From the NCBI RefSeq assembly GCF_031845375.1, contig NZ_JAVREK010000001.1, forward strand, positions 62,001 through 126,000: DNA of 64,000 nucleotides, read 5' to 3'. Position numbers and translations under genes: made by a program. This document shows, piece after piece, positions 1-8,545 of the stretch; positions within the stretch are counted from its first letter, which is position 1; each line of letters begins with the position of its first letter. Below the pieces are notes generated by a model. The model made no database searches, was not told the origin of the DNA, and saw only the letters and a list, made by a program, of their open reading frames with translations. The DNA comes from Streptomonospora wellingtoniae (GTDB taxonomy: Bacteria; Actinomycetota; Actinomycetes; Streptosporangiales; Streptosporangiaceae).

Positions 1-599
1 ATGACCAACTGCGGCCACTCCCGGCCTTCGTCGGCGAGGGCCTGCAGTGCGGCGCGCATACCGAAGGGGTGGTGGCTGTGCCGCGCGCTGCCGCCGTCCA
101 TCACGAAGCCCACGCCGTCCTTCCACACCAGTACGCGGCGGTTGGGCGGATGCTCGGTGGCGACCTCGTAGGAGTAGCCGGCCGCCGCGGTGACGACCTC
201 GCAGCCGCGGGCCTCCAGGGCCGCCTTCCAGGTGCGGTAGGTATCGGCGAGGTTCTTGGGGTGGCCGGTGGCGAACATGACCCGCTCGCGGCGGGCCGCG
301 GCCTGGGCCAGGCGGTCGGCCACGTCGTCGAGCGCGTCGACGGTGCGGTCGGGGTCGATGGTGTCGATCCCCCACTGGTGGGCCTCGTCGGCGACCACGC
401 CGCAGCGCTTGGACATCAGCGCGAGGACCTCGTCGAACTGCCACTCGTGCTCGAAGGTCAGCCCGAACTGGTAGTAGGGGTCCTTGTGGCACAGCCGCCG
501 GTAGTGCCGCAGATTGTTCTGCCTGGGTGTGTCGACGTGCCCGGCGATTCCGGTGCGCACGAGATGGGCGACGAGCTCTGCGCGCGAAGGCGGCGTCAC
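1..599 (-). CDS. Phosphatase-like conserved actinobacterial protein (3' end beyond window)
   Basis: The visible 199 residues start at a GTG preceded by a good ribosome site (AAGGGGA, about 8 bases upstream) and run off the left edge, so the C-terminus is missing. The protein opens with VTPPSRAELVAHLVRTGIAG and contains FATGHPKNLADTYR and a His-rich HSHHPFGMRAA stretch. It resembles a conserved actinobacterial family usually annotated simply as phosphatase, often found near proC and acuC. I recall the family rather than any tested activity, so substrate and reaction are unknown. It reads in the same direction as acuC, but a strong hairpin separates them, so it probably has its own promoter within 600–755. 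Confidence 0.7.
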   Translation of the reverse strand, partial: MTPPSRAELVAHLVRTGIAGHVDTPRQNNLRHYRRLCHKDPYYQFGLTFEHEWQFDEVLALMSKRCGVVADEAHQWGIDTIDPDRTVDALDDVADRLAQAAARRERVMFATGHPKNLADTYRTWKAALEARGCEVVTAAAGYSYEVATEHPPNRRVLVWKDGVGFVMDGGSARHSHHPFGMRAALQALADEGREWPQLV

Positions 600-756
600 C
601 AGCGATCCCCTTCCCTCATGACCCGGGGCGTCTGCAACCCGGCGTCCGGCGGCCCGGTGCGTGCCACGGCCCCGCCCGCGGAGCCGGCGGGGTGTCCACG
701 ATCTAACGAGGCGTCATACCCCTTTCATGACATATTCAACTTTGCGTCCCGCCGGT

Positions 757-788
757 GCTCCCGGGGTGGCCGCCGCCACCCCGGGAGC
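757..788 (-). terminator. Hairpin terminator downstream of acuC
   Basis: A perfect 14-base inverted repeat (GCTCCCGGGGTGGC and its complement) with a 4-base loop lies 67 bases after the acuC stop. There is no T-run, which is common for actinobacterial terminators. Confidence 0.65.
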
Positions 789-854
789 GTTTCGGACCGC
801 CCGGTCGATATGCGCGGGGGGTCCGGATCCCGTGCCGTTCCGCCGGCTGGGCCG

Positions 855-2036
855 CTAAAGGCTGGGGTCCATCCCGTGGCTGGGAAAGACCTCGCGCCTG
901 GTGGCCTGGATGGCCTGGTCCACGCGGTCCTCGGGGTCGAACCCGGCCTCGAACGGCGTGACCTCGACCGTGCGGCCGTCGGTCATGTACAGCGGTGGGA
1001 CCTCGCCGGTCCGTTCACGCACGAAGTCGCGCCAGCTCTGCGGGGTCTCCAGGTCCGGCGAGATTTCAGCGCCGGAGGCCTCGGCCAGCAGGTGGGTCCA
1101 GGCACGCGGCACGACCTGCACCAGCTCGTAGCCTCCGCCCCCGAGCACGACCCAGCGCCCGCCGGCGGTCTCCTTGGCCAAGCGGTGCAGAGCGCTGTAG
1201 GTGCGGCGCTGTCCGTCGAGGCTGAGCATCAGGTTGGCGAGCGGATCGAGTGCGTGGGTGTCGGCGCCCTGCTGGGTGACCAGCACCTCCGGCTGGAACT
1301 CGCGCAGCAGCGGGGGGACGACGGCCTCGAACGCCCGCAGCCAGCGGGAGTCGTTGGTCCCGGCCGGCAGTGCCACGTTGACCGCGTAGCCCTCGGCACC
1401 GGGGCCGCCGGTCTCGGACGGCCGCCCGGTGCCGGGGAACAGGGTCAGCGGCGACTCGTGCAGGCTGATCGTCAGCACCCGCGGGTCGTCGTAGAACATG
1501 GCCTGCACGCCGTCGCCGTGGTGGACGTCGACGTCGACGTAGGCGACGCGCTTGGCGCCCTGTTCCAGCAGCCAGGCCACGGCCAGGGCGGCGTCGTTGT
1601 AGACGCAGAAGCCCCAGGCGCTGGCCGGCATGGCGTGGTGCAGCCCGCCCGCGATGTTGGCGGCGTGCTCGGACTCGCCGTTCCACACGGCCGAGGCGGC
1701 CTGCACCGAAGCGCCCGCGACCAGGGACGATGCGTCGTGCATGTCGGGGAAGACCGGGTTGTCCGACGTGCCCAGGCAGTAGCGGTCGTCGGGCTCCAGG
1801 GTCGCGCCCGCCCGCTTGACGGCCTCGATGTAGTCGGAGTCGTGGACGAGGCCGAGCAGGTCGTCGGAGGCGGGCTTCTCGATCGGGCGCAGCGCCACGT
1901 TCGGCCGGTCGAAAACCCCGTACTCGCGGCACAGGGCCATCGTCAGCTCCACCCGGACCGGCGCGAGCGGATGCTGCGGGCCGAAGTTGTAGGAGGTGAG
2001 CCCGTCATCCCAGGCGACGTGCAGCGAACAGGCCAT
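855..2036 (-). CDS. acuC: Acetoin utilization / histone deacetylase family protein AcuC
   Basis: This 393-residue protein belongs to the zinc-dependent class I/II histone deacetylase superfamily. Visible active-site blocks are the HHAMP histidine region, DVDVHHGDGVQ (zinc Asp and His), the LHESPLTLFPGTG loop and GADTHALDPL (second zinc Asp). In bacteria, AcuC deacetylates lysines, classically those that inactivate acetyl-CoA synthetase; that role is family knowledge. The length is normal for the family. The ATG is preceded by GGGAGGGG a few bases upstream. It reads towards the phosphatase-like gene and follows proC with a gap of about 140 bases, so it may be transcribed alone. Confidence 0.93.
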   Translation of the reverse strand: MACSLHVAWDDGLTSYNFGPQHPLAPVRVELTMALCREYGVFDRPNVALRPIEKPASDDLLGLVHDSDYIEAVKRAGATLEPDDRYCLGTSDNPVFPDMHDASSLVAGASVQAASAVWNGESEHAANIAGGLHHAMPASAWGFCVYNDAALAVAWLLEQGAKRVAYVDVDVHHGDGVQAMFYDDPRVLTISLHESPLTLFPGTGRPSETGGPGAEGYAVNVALPAGTNDSRWLRAFEAVVPPLLREFQPEVLVTQQGADTHALDPLANLMLSLDGQRRTYSALHRLAKETAGGRWVVLGGGGYELVQVVPRAWTHLLAEASGAEISPDLETPQSWRDFVRERTGEVPPLYMTDGRTVEVTPFEAGFDPEDRVDQAIQATRREVFPSHGMDPSL

Positions 2037-2176
2037 GTGCCCCTCCCGCCGAGCGGATAGCGTCCGGCGGGTGTGTGGGGAGTCACCCGCCAGGTCCCAG
2101 CCTAGTCAACGACCGCCGGGACCGTCGCCAGCGGGGCGCGCGCCCGCCCCGGCCGCCGACCGGGGATCCGGTGCCC

Positions 2177-2971
2177 TCACCCCTCGGAGAGTTCGCGGCT
2201 GCGTTCGCGGGCGGCCTCGATCGCGTCGGTGAAGGCGGTGCGCACACCGTGGCGCTCGAGCTCGCGCACCGCCGCGGCTGTGGTGCCGCCGGGCGAGGTG
2301 ACGGCCTCGCGCAGCACCACCGGGTGGGCGCCGGGGTCGTCGAGCATCGCGGCCGCGCCGCCGATGGTCTGGGTGACCAGCTTCTTGGCCGCCTCGCGGG
2401 TCATCCCCATGGCCACGCCGGCCTCGATCATGGTCTCGGCGATGAAGTAGAAGTAGGCCGGGCCGCTGCCGGAGATGGCGGTGACGGTGTCCATGTGCCG
2501 CTCTGCGACCCGCACGACCTCGCCCACCGAGCGCAGCAGGGACTCGGCGTGGTCGAGCTGGTCCGCGGTCGTGTGGGCGCCGCCGGCGACGGCGGTCATG
2601 CCGCGGCCCACCAGCGCCGGGGTGTTGGGCATCGCGCGCACCACGGCGACCTCGCCGGAGAGGTGCTTCTCGAGCAGGGATGTGGTGATGCCCGCCGCGA
2701 TGGAGACGACCAGGGTGCCGGCGCCGATCGCACCGTCGAGCCGGTCGAGCAGGTCGACCATGTCCTGCGGCTTGACGGCGAGGATGAGCGCGTCGGCCCG
2801 GCCGGCGGACTCGGCCGGAGAGACGACGGAGACGCCGTAGCGCTGCCGCAGCGCCTCGCTCCGCGCCGGGTCGGGCTCGGCGACCAGGACCCCGCCCGGC
2901 TCGTGGCCGGTGGCAAGCAGGCCGGCGAGCAGCGCCTCGCCCATCTTGCCGCCGCCGATGATCGCGATCAT
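2177..2971 (-). CDS. proC: Pyrroline-5-carboxylate reductase
   Basis: A 264-residue enzyme of the last step of proline synthesis, reducing 1-pyrroline-5-carboxylate with NAD(P)H. The N-terminal Rossmann motif IGGGKMGEAL is at residues 3–12. The C-terminal signature TAISGSGPAYFYFIAE, followed by TVIQT-like TQTIGGAAAML and SPGGTT, is typical of the dimerisation domain. The open frame extends 25 codons further upstream, but ATG 2971 starts exactly at the first β-strand and has GGGGTGAGG just before it. The gene lies immediately downstream of the proline dehydrogenase gene on the same strand (gap about 105 bases), so proline synthesis and breakdown genes are neighbours. Confidence 0.96.
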   Translation of the reverse strand: MIAIIGGGKMGEALLAGLLATGHEPGGVLVAEPDPARSEALRQRYGVSVVSPAESAGRADALILAVKPQDMVDLLDRLDGAIGAGTLVVSIAAGITTSLLEKHLSGEVAVVRAMPNTPALVGRGMTAVAGGAHTTADQLDHAESLLRSVGEVVRVAERHMDTVTAISGSGPAYFYFIAETMIEAGVAMGMTREAAKKLVTQTIGGAAAMLDDPGAHPVVLREAVTSPGGTTAAAVRELERHGVRTAFTDAIEAARERSRELSEG

Positions 2972-3076
2972 GACCTCACCCCATAGCGTCCGCCTTTCCC
3001 TCAACGCTACCGATGTGCGGGTCCCCAGCGCACCCGCAGGCCCCACCCTGTGGACGGCCGCCCGCGGGCGGCGCCC

Positions 3077-4012
3077 TCACCGGCGGCGCAGCACGGAGCG
3101 CGCGGCGAAGGCCGCGTTGGCGGGGCGCTCGGCCATGCGGCGCACGAGGTAGCCGTACCAGTCGGCGCCGTAGGGGATGTAGACGCGCATCCGGGCACCC
3201 AGGTCGGCGAGGCGGCGCTGCTCGTCGGGGCGCGCGCCGTAGAGCATCTGGTACTCGAAGCCGTCGTAGGTGCGGCCGAAGCGGCGGGCCAGGGTGGTCG
3301 CGATGTCGATCAGCCGCGGGTCGTGCGTGGCCACCATCGGGTAGGCCTCGCTGTCCATCAGACGGCGCAGCGACCGCACGTAGGCGGCGTCGACGTCCCG
3401 GCGCTCGGTGTGGCCGGTGGCGGGGTCGGGCGCGTAGGCCCCTTTGCACAGCCGCACCCGCGCCCCGGGCTCGGAGGCGACGGCGGCGGTGTCGCCCTCG
3501 GTCCGGTGCAGGAAGGCCTGCAGCACGCAGCCCAGCCGGGGGTACTCCGGGCGGAGCGAGGCCACCAGCCGCAGCGTGGGGCCGACGTGGCGCTCGGCCT
3601 CCATGTCGACGGTCACCGCGGTCCCGGCCTCGGCGGCCGCGGCGCAGATCCGGGCGAGGTTCCCGGCGGCCAGCCGCGGCCCCTCGCCGCCCAGCGCCAG
3701 GCCGACGGCGGTCGGTTTCACCGAAACCTCTGCCGATGCGGTCAGTCCGGCCTCGCCGAGCAGGCGCAGCAGGTGCAGGTATCCCGCGGTGATCTCCTCG
3801 GCCTGCGAGGGGTGCTCGGTGTCCTCCCCGAGGTGGTCGATCGAGGACAGGATGCCCTTCTCGGCGAGCTCCCCCGCTGCGCGTACCGCATCCTCGGCAT
3901 GCTCGCCCGCCACGAACCGGTCGACGACGCCGCGGGTGAGCCGGCTGCCCGAGGCCAGCGCCCGCAACCGGTCGCTGCGCGCGGCCGCCAGTAGTGTCTG
4001 CCGCAGAACCAT
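3077..4012 (-). CDS. Proline dehydrogenase
   Basis: A 311-residue monofunctional flavoenzyme oxidising proline to 1-pyrroline-5-carboxylate. The TIM-barrel core shows AEVSVKPTAVGL, VDMEAERHV, LCKGAYAPD and the FAD/substrate motif YIPYGADWYGYLVRRMAERP, which holds the conserved C-terminal Arg residues. It lacks the aldehyde dehydrogenase domain of PutA-type fusions, as usual in actinobacteria. A partner pyrroline-5-carboxylate dehydrogenase gene is not in this window. Its product is the substrate of the ProC encoded next door, so the pair could run a proline cycle; that is inference from neighbourhood only. Confidence 0.93.
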   Translation of the reverse strand: MVLRQTLLAAARSDRLRALASGSRLTRGVVDRFVAGEHAEDAVRAAGELAEKGILSSIDHLGEDTEHPSQAEEITAGYLHLLRLLGEAGLTASAEVSVKPTAVGLALGGEGPRLAAGNLARICAAAAEAGTAVTVDMEAERHVGPTLRLVASLRPEYPRLGCVLQAFLHRTEGDTAAVASEPGARVRLCKGAYAPDPATGHTERRDVDAAYVRSLRRLMDSEAYPMVATHDPRLIDIATTLARRFGRTYDGFEYQMLYGARPDEQRRLADLGARMRVYIPYGADWYGYLVRRMAERPANAAFAARSVLRRR

Positions 4013-4112
4013 CCCGAACTCCTCCTCGCCGGATTCGCCTCGCGCTGCGTGCCTCCGAGCCTAGTGGCGCCCGGCGGAGGCGACCGGGGCCTCCGCCGGG
4101 CGGTCCCGCCTG

Positions 4113-4844
4113 TCACGGCGTGCGGCGCCGGAGTGTGGCGGCGCCCAGGACCAGGGCAAGGACCGCACATCCCAGCACCACGCCGGTGTTGGCCGCCAGG
4201 TCGACGGTGACACCCGTGGAGGAGGCGGCGTCGCCGATGGCCTCCACCGCATAGGACAGCGGCATCGCGTACGACAGCGCCTCCAGCACCGCCTGCATGT
4301 CCTCGCGCGGCGCGAACAGGCCGCACAGCAGGACCTGCGGCATCACGAACGCGGGCATGAACTGCACGACCTGGAACTCGGTGCGGGCGAACGCGCTGGC
4401 GAACAGGCCCAGCGCGATGCCCAGCAGCGCGTCGGCCAGTGCGATGGCACCGAGGACCCACGGATCTCCCTCGACCTCCATGCCCAGGCCCAGCGCCGCG
4501 GCCACCACGACGGTCACTTGCACGGCGGCCACCAGCCCGAAGGCCGCCGCGTAGCCGAACAGCAGGTCGAGCTTGCCGACGGGCAGCGTCATCAGCCGCT
4601 CCAGGGTGCCGCTCTGCCGCTCGCGCAGGGTCGCCATGGAGGTCACGAGGAACAGGACGACGAACGGGAAGACGGCCACCAACTGCGGGGCGAGGCGGTC
4701 GAAGAACCGCTCGTCGTCGAAGACGTAGCGCAGCAGGACCAGCAGCACCGCCGGCACGGCGACCAGCAGCACGACGGTGCGCGGGTCGTGCCTGAGCTGG
4801 CGCAGGATGCGCGCGGCGGTGGCTGCGGCGACGGCCGGGCTCAC
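4113..4844 (-). CDS. ABC-2 type transporter permease
   Basis: A 243-residue membrane protein with about six hydrophobic segments, for example VVLLVAVPAVLLVLLRYVF, LVAVFPFVVLFLVTSMA and a C-terminal GVVLGCAVLALVLGAATL. The ATLRERQSGTLERLMTLPV loop and the FMPAFVMPQVLLCGLFAPRE segment are typical of ABC-2 (DrrB/NodJ-type) permeases. The GTG start at 4844 overlaps the stop of the ATPase gene by four bases (GTGA), so the two are translationally coupled and form one exporter. Substrate unknown; drug or lipid export is the commonest role in the family. Confidence 0.9.
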   Translation of the reverse strand: MSPAVAAATAARILRQLRHDPRTVVLLVAVPAVLLVLLRYVFDDERFFDRLAPQLVAVFPFVVLFLVTSMATLRERQSGTLERLMTLPVGKLDLLFGYAAAFGLVAAVQVTVVVAAALGLGMEVEGDPWVLGAIALADALLGIALGLFASAFARTEFQVVQFMPAFVMPQVLLCGLFAPREDMQAVLEALSYAMPLSYAVEAIGDAASSTGVTVDLAANTGVVLGCAVLALVLGAATLRRRTP

Positions 4845-5671
4845 GGCTCGCCTCCGCGGTCCGCGGAGCCGCCACCGGGCCGCTCGTGGCGGCCGGGGCC
4901 CCGCCCCTGATCGCGCGTGCGGGGGTCGGAGCCCGTCCCGGCGGCCCCGGTCGGCTCGCCGCCGCGGATCAGCTGCAGGAACGCCTGCTCCAGGTCGGGT
5001 GTTCCGGTGCGCTCGCGCAGCGCTTCCGGGGTCTCGGCGGCGACCACGCGGCCCTCGCGCATCAGCAGCAGCCGGTCGCAGCGCCCGGCCTCGTCCATCA
5101 CATGGCTGGAGACCAGCAGCGACGTGCCTCTTCGACGCAGCGTGTGGAACATCTGCCACAGCTCCTCCCGCAGGACTGGGTCGAGGCCGACGGTGGGCTC
5201 GTCGAGCACGAGCAGCTCGGGCGAACCCAGCAGTGCGACGGCGAGGCTCGCACGGGCTCGCTGCCCTCCCGAAAGCCGCCCGACCTGCTGTTTTCGGGAC
5301 TCGGCGAGCCCGGTCTCGCCCAGCACCCGCTCGGCGTCGGAGCGGGGCGCGCGCAGCACCGCGGCGAAGTACCGCAGGTTCTCCTCGACCGTGAGGTCGG
5401 CGTAGACCGACGGGGTCTGCGCGGCGTAGCCGACCCTGCGCCGCAGCCCGGGGTGGCCCGCCGGCCGCCCCAGCACGGTCACCGTGCCCCCGGCGACCAC
5501 CTGCACTCCCATGATCGCGCGCATCAGCGAGGACTTGCCGCAGCCGCTCGGCCCCAGCAGGCCGGTGACCTCGCCCGCCGGGATGCCGAAGTCGACGCTG
5601 CGCACCGCTTCGCGCCCCCCGCGGACGACACGCAGTCCCTGCACGGCGATCACCGGCGCGAAACCCTTCAT
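4841..5671 (-). CDS. ABC transporter ATP-binding protein
   Basis: A 276-residue nucleotide-binding subunit. Walker A is GPSGCGKSS, the Q-loop is GYAAQTPSVYADLT, the ABC signature is RLSGGQRARASLAVALL, Walker B is LLVLDEPTVGLDP, and the switch His is in LLVSSHVMDEA. The Q-loop 'Y-A-D-L-T-V-E-E-N-L' arrangement is typical of CcmA/DrrA-type exporters. The C-terminal 50 residues are Gly/Arg-rich and probably disordered. It is the first gene of a two-gene operon with the overlapping permease gene. It reads away from purC, from which it is separated by about 225 bases. Confidence 0.93.
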   Translation of the reverse strand: MKGFAPVIAVQGLRVVRGGREAVRSVDFGIPAGEVTGLLGPSGCGKSSLMRAIMGVQVVAGGTVTVLGRPAGHPGLRRRVGYAAQTPSVYADLTVEENLRYFAAVLRAPRSDAERVLGETGLAESRKQQVGRLSGGQRARASLAVALLGSPELLVLDEPTVGLDPVLREELWQMFHTLRRRGTSLLVSSHVMDEAGRCDRLLLMREGRVVAAETPEALRERTGTPDLEQAFLQLIRGGEPTGAAGTGSDPRTRDQGRGPGRHERPGGGSADRGGEP

Positions 5672-5897
5672 CCGTCGAACCTAGCCCGCGGCGCACCGGC
5701 GCACAACGGCTCCCGGCGACACGCGCACGGCGCGGCGCCGGCCGTGCGCGCGGCCGTCAGCGCCTCCTCGACCTCCTGAAAGGCGCGCACGTCGATGGAG
5801 TAGGGTCATGTCGTCGTGCCGCCGGGCGGTGACCGGGCCGCGGGCTGCGGCGGTATCCGGGCGCACACCGATCCACAGCAAGGACAGCAGGCAATCC

Positions 5898-6731
5898 ATG
5901 GAACTCGTCCACTCCGGCAAGGTCCGCGACGTCTACGCCGACGGCGACGACCTGGTCCTCGTGGCCTCAGACCGCGTCAGCGTCTACGACGTGGTCCTGC
6001 CCACCCCCGTCCCGGACAAGGGGCGGATCCTCACCCAGCTGTCGCTGTGGTGGTTCGAGCGCCTCGCCGACATCATGCCCAACCACGTCGTCTCCGACAG
6101 CGACGTCCCCGCCGAGTGGGCGGGCCGCGCGATCCGCTGCCGGCGCCTGGAGATGATGCCGGTGGAGTTCGTCGCGCGCGGCTACCTCGCCGGGTCGGGG
6201 CTTGCGGAGTACCGCAAGCACGCGACGCTCTCCGGCAACCCGCTGCCCGGCGGCCTGGTCGAGGCGTCGCAGCTGCCGGAGCCGGTGTTCACCCCCACCA
6301 CCAAGGCCGCGGAAGGCCACGACGAGCCGATCACCTACGACGACGTCGCCGGCCTGATCGGCGCCGAGACCGCCGATCGCCTGCGTGACGCCACTCTGCG
6401 GATCTACTCCCGCGGCGCGGAGCTGGCCGCCGAGCGCGGAATCGTCATCGCCGACACCAAGGTCGAGTTCGGCCGCGCGCCCGACGGCACGCTCGTTCTG
6501 GCCGACGAGGTGCTCACCCCCGACTCGTCGCGCTTCTGGCCGGCGGACCGGTGGCGCCCCGGCCGCGCGCAGGACTCGCTGGACAAGCAGTTCCTACGTG
6601 ACTGGAGCAGCACGGTCGCCGGGTGGGACCGCACCCCGCCCGGACCGGAGATCCCCGAGGACATCGTCGAAGCGACCCGCGCCCGCTACGTGGAGTGCTA
6701 CGAGCGCATCACCGGCCGCCGCTGGAGGTAG
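5898..6731 (+). CDS. purC: SAICAR synthase (phosphoribosylaminoimidazole-succinocarboxamide synthase)
   Basis: A 277-residue purine-pathway enzyme joining aspartate to CAIR with ATP. The start MELVHSGKVRDVYADGDD matches the family N-terminus, including the KVRDVY signature. Further conserved blocks are SDRVSVYDVVLPTPVPDKG, VEFVARGYLAGSG, KVEFGR and VLADEVLTPDSSRFWP. The open frame extends 30 codons upstream, but the upstream part has no family similarity and the ATG at 5898 fits. No other pur genes are nearby, so it is an isolated transcription unit. A TAGGGT hexamer at 5801 could be a -10 element, without a convincing -35. Confidence 0.96.
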   Translation: MELVHSGKVRDVYADGDDLVLVASDRVSVYDVVLPTPVPDKGRILTQLSLWWFERLADIMPNHVVSDSDVPAEWAGRAIRCRRLEMMPVEFVARGYLAGSGLAEYRKHATLSGNPLPGGLVEASQLPEPVFTPTTKAAEGHDEPITYDDVAGLIGAETADRLRDATLRIYSRGAELAAERGIVIADTKVEFGRAPDGTLVLADEVLTPDSSRFWPADRWRPGRAQDSLDKQFLRDWSSTVAGWDRTPPGPEIPEDIVEATRARYVECYERITGRRWR

Positions 6732-6753
6732 GCGGGCGGGTTCCGGTCGGGCC

Positions 6754-7683
6754 TCAGCCCGTGCGGTCCACCGTCCCTTCCGGTGACACCGCGAAGGTCC
6801 GCGGCGGCGCGGTCTCGGCGGGCTCGCGCAGCAGCGTCGTGCGCCGGCGCGTTCGGGGACCGTCGCTGGCGGGGTCGGTGCGGACACCGGCGAAGTGCAG
6901 CCGGGTGAAGGCCAGCGCCTCGGCGAGCTCCAGGTGCCGGGTCTCGGAGTCGGCCGCCTTGCGCGTGTTGACCTCCAGCACGATCTGGCCGCCGTAGCCG
7001 GTCGTGGCCAGGTGCTCCAGCACGGAGGAGCAGGGCTGGGTGCCCCGTCCGGGGATCAGGTGCTCGTCGAAGTTCTGGGTACCGGTGCCGTCGGCGAGGT
7101 GCACGTGGGACAGGCGGTCGCCGAGCTGCTTGGCCATTTCCAGCCCGTCGGAGTGCGACATGGCCGAGTGGGACAGGTCGAGCGTGACGTCGGGGTAGTC
7201 GCGCTCGATCGGGTTCCAGCTGGGGGCGTAGGGCACGACCTCGCGGTTCTGCATCCGCACCGGGTACATGTTCTCGACCGCGAAGGCGACGTCGGTCTCC
7301 TCCTGCATGCGCTGGATGCCGGTCTCGAACTCGCGGGCGTACTCGCGCTGCCAGCGGAACGCGGGGTGTACGACGATGGTGCGCGCGCCCAGCGCTTCGG
7401 CCATGTCCTTGGACTTGAGCAGCTTGCCCCAGGGGTCGCGGCCCCACACCCACTGGGTGAAGATCAGGCAGGGGGCGTGGACGGCCATGATGGGCACGCC
7501 GTGGTAGTCGGACAGCCGCCGAAGCATGTCGACGTCCTGACTGACCGGGTCGGTGGATACGAGGACCTCGACGCCGTCGTAGCCCAGCTTGGCGGCGATC
7601 TCGAAGGCGGCCGGCGTCTTCTCCGGGTAGACCGACGCCGTCGACAGCACGACCGGCGCGTCTGGAACCTGGACGGAACTCAC
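6754..7683 (-). CDS. Sugar phosphate isomerase/epimerase-like TIM-barrel protein
   Basis: A 309-residue AP-endonuclease-2/xylose-isomerase-like TIM barrel. Conserved metal-site features are AVHAPCLIF (His), TIVVHPAFRW (His), FAVENMYPV (Glu), VTLDLSHSAM (Asp, His), LSHVHLADG (His) and IVLEVNTRK (Glu). These are the usual ligands of the fold, so the protein is probably an active metalloenzyme. The specific reaction cannot be told from sequence. Its stop lies 22 bases from the end of purC on the opposite strand (convergent). It is conserved near proC in other actinobacteria as far as I recall. Confidence 0.85.
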   Translation of the reverse strand: MSSVQVPDAPVVLSTASVYPEKTPAAFEIAAKLGYDGVEVLVSTDPVSQDVDMLRRLSDYHGVPIMAVHAPCLIFTQWVWGRDPWGKLLKSKDMAEALGARTIVVHPAFRWQREYAREFETGIQRMQEETDVAFAVENMYPVRMQNREVVPYAPSWNPIERDYPDVTLDLSHSAMSHSDGLEMAKQLGDRLSHVHLADGTGTQNFDEHLIPGRGTQPCSSVLEHLATTGYGGQIVLEVNTRKAADSETRHLELAEALAFTRLHFAGVRTDPASDGPRTRRRTTLLREPAETAPPRTFAVSPEGTVDRTG

Positions 7684-7812
7684 TCAACCAAGACTATGTG
7701 CTGTGGCGGCTCGCTGGATCGGGGCCCGGCCGCGGGCGCGCCGCAGCCGGAGTCCGGGCGCGTCCCGGGAATCCGCGCCGGGCACCCACCGGGGCCTCCT
7801 ATCCTTCGGCGG

Positions 7813-8511
7813 GTGAGAGCAGCGCTGGCGGGGGCGGTCCCGAGCCCCAACATCTGGCACCACCCGCGCGTCTACGAGGTGGAGAACCGGGCGGCCGACC
7901 CCGACGGGGTCATCGACGCGGCGATGCGCGAGGTGCGCAGTACGGCGGGCGCCCACGTGCTCGACATCGGCTGCGGCGACGGCTACCACCTGGCCCGTTT
8001 CGCCCGCGAGGCCGCGCGGGCGACCGGTGTCGAACCGCACCACGGGCTCGCCCGATCGGCCCGGGCCCGCACGGCCGGCATGCCCGGGGTGCAGGTGCGC
8101 ACCGGGGTGGCCCAGCGGCTCCCCGTCCCCGACGCCTCCGTCGACGTGGCCCACGCCCGCTGGGCGTACTTCCTCGGGCCCGGCTGCGAGCCCGGGCTGG
8201 CCGAGCTGCGGCGGGTCATGCGGCGCGGCGGGGTGGCCTTCGTCATCGACAACGACGCCACCCGAAGCACCTTCGGCGGCTGGTTCCGCCGGTTCCTGCC
8301 CGGCTACGACCCCGAGCGGGTCGAGCGGTTCTGGTTCCGGCAGGGGTTCTCGAGGACGCCGCTGACGATGCGCTGGTTGTTCCGCAACCGCGCCGACTTC
8401 GAGGCGGTGGTGCGCATCGAGCTGTCCCCGCAGGTGGCCGACGAGGTCGTCGCCGAGCACCCCGGACTGGAGGTCGACTACGCAGTCAACCTCTGGTGGC
8501 GGGAGTACTGA
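7813..8511 (+). CDS. Class I SAM-dependent methyltransferase
   Basis: A 232-residue methyltransferase with motif I VLDIGCGDGYHLARF at about residue 48, an acidic-loop region with GVEPHHGLAR, and a motif IV-like VDVAHARWAYFLGPG followed by ELRRVMRRGGVAFVID. This is the Methyltransf_11 type layout. Substrate unknown. The GTG at 7813 has no clear ribosome site, but TATCCT ends 7 bases before it, so a leaderless transcript is possible (inference). It diverges from the isomerase-like gene at 7683 and is convergent with the SGNH hydrolase gene. Confidence 0.85.
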   Translation: MRAALAGAVPSPNIWHHPRVYEVENRAADPDGVIDAAMREVRSTAGAHVLDIGCGDGYHLARFAREAARATGVEPHHGLARSARARTAGMPGVQVRTGVAQRLPVPDASVDVAHARWAYFLGPGCEPGLAELRRVMRRGGVAFVIDNDATRSTFGGWFRRFLPGYDPERVERFWFRQGFSRTPLTMRWLFRNRADFEAVVRIELSPQVADEVVAEHPGLEVDYAVNLWWREY

Positions 8512-8545
8512 CACGCCGGACCGGGCGCGGCGCCGCGCCCGGGGG

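Noticed and set aside
713..739. Promoter for the phosphatase-like gene (TTGAAT…TATGAC)
   Set aside because: Spacer of only 15 bases; not strong enough to list.
69..2060. Very long open frames on the plus strand opposite acuC and other minus-strand genes
   Set aside because: High GC keeps several frames open; these overlap well-identified genes and their translations show no family features.
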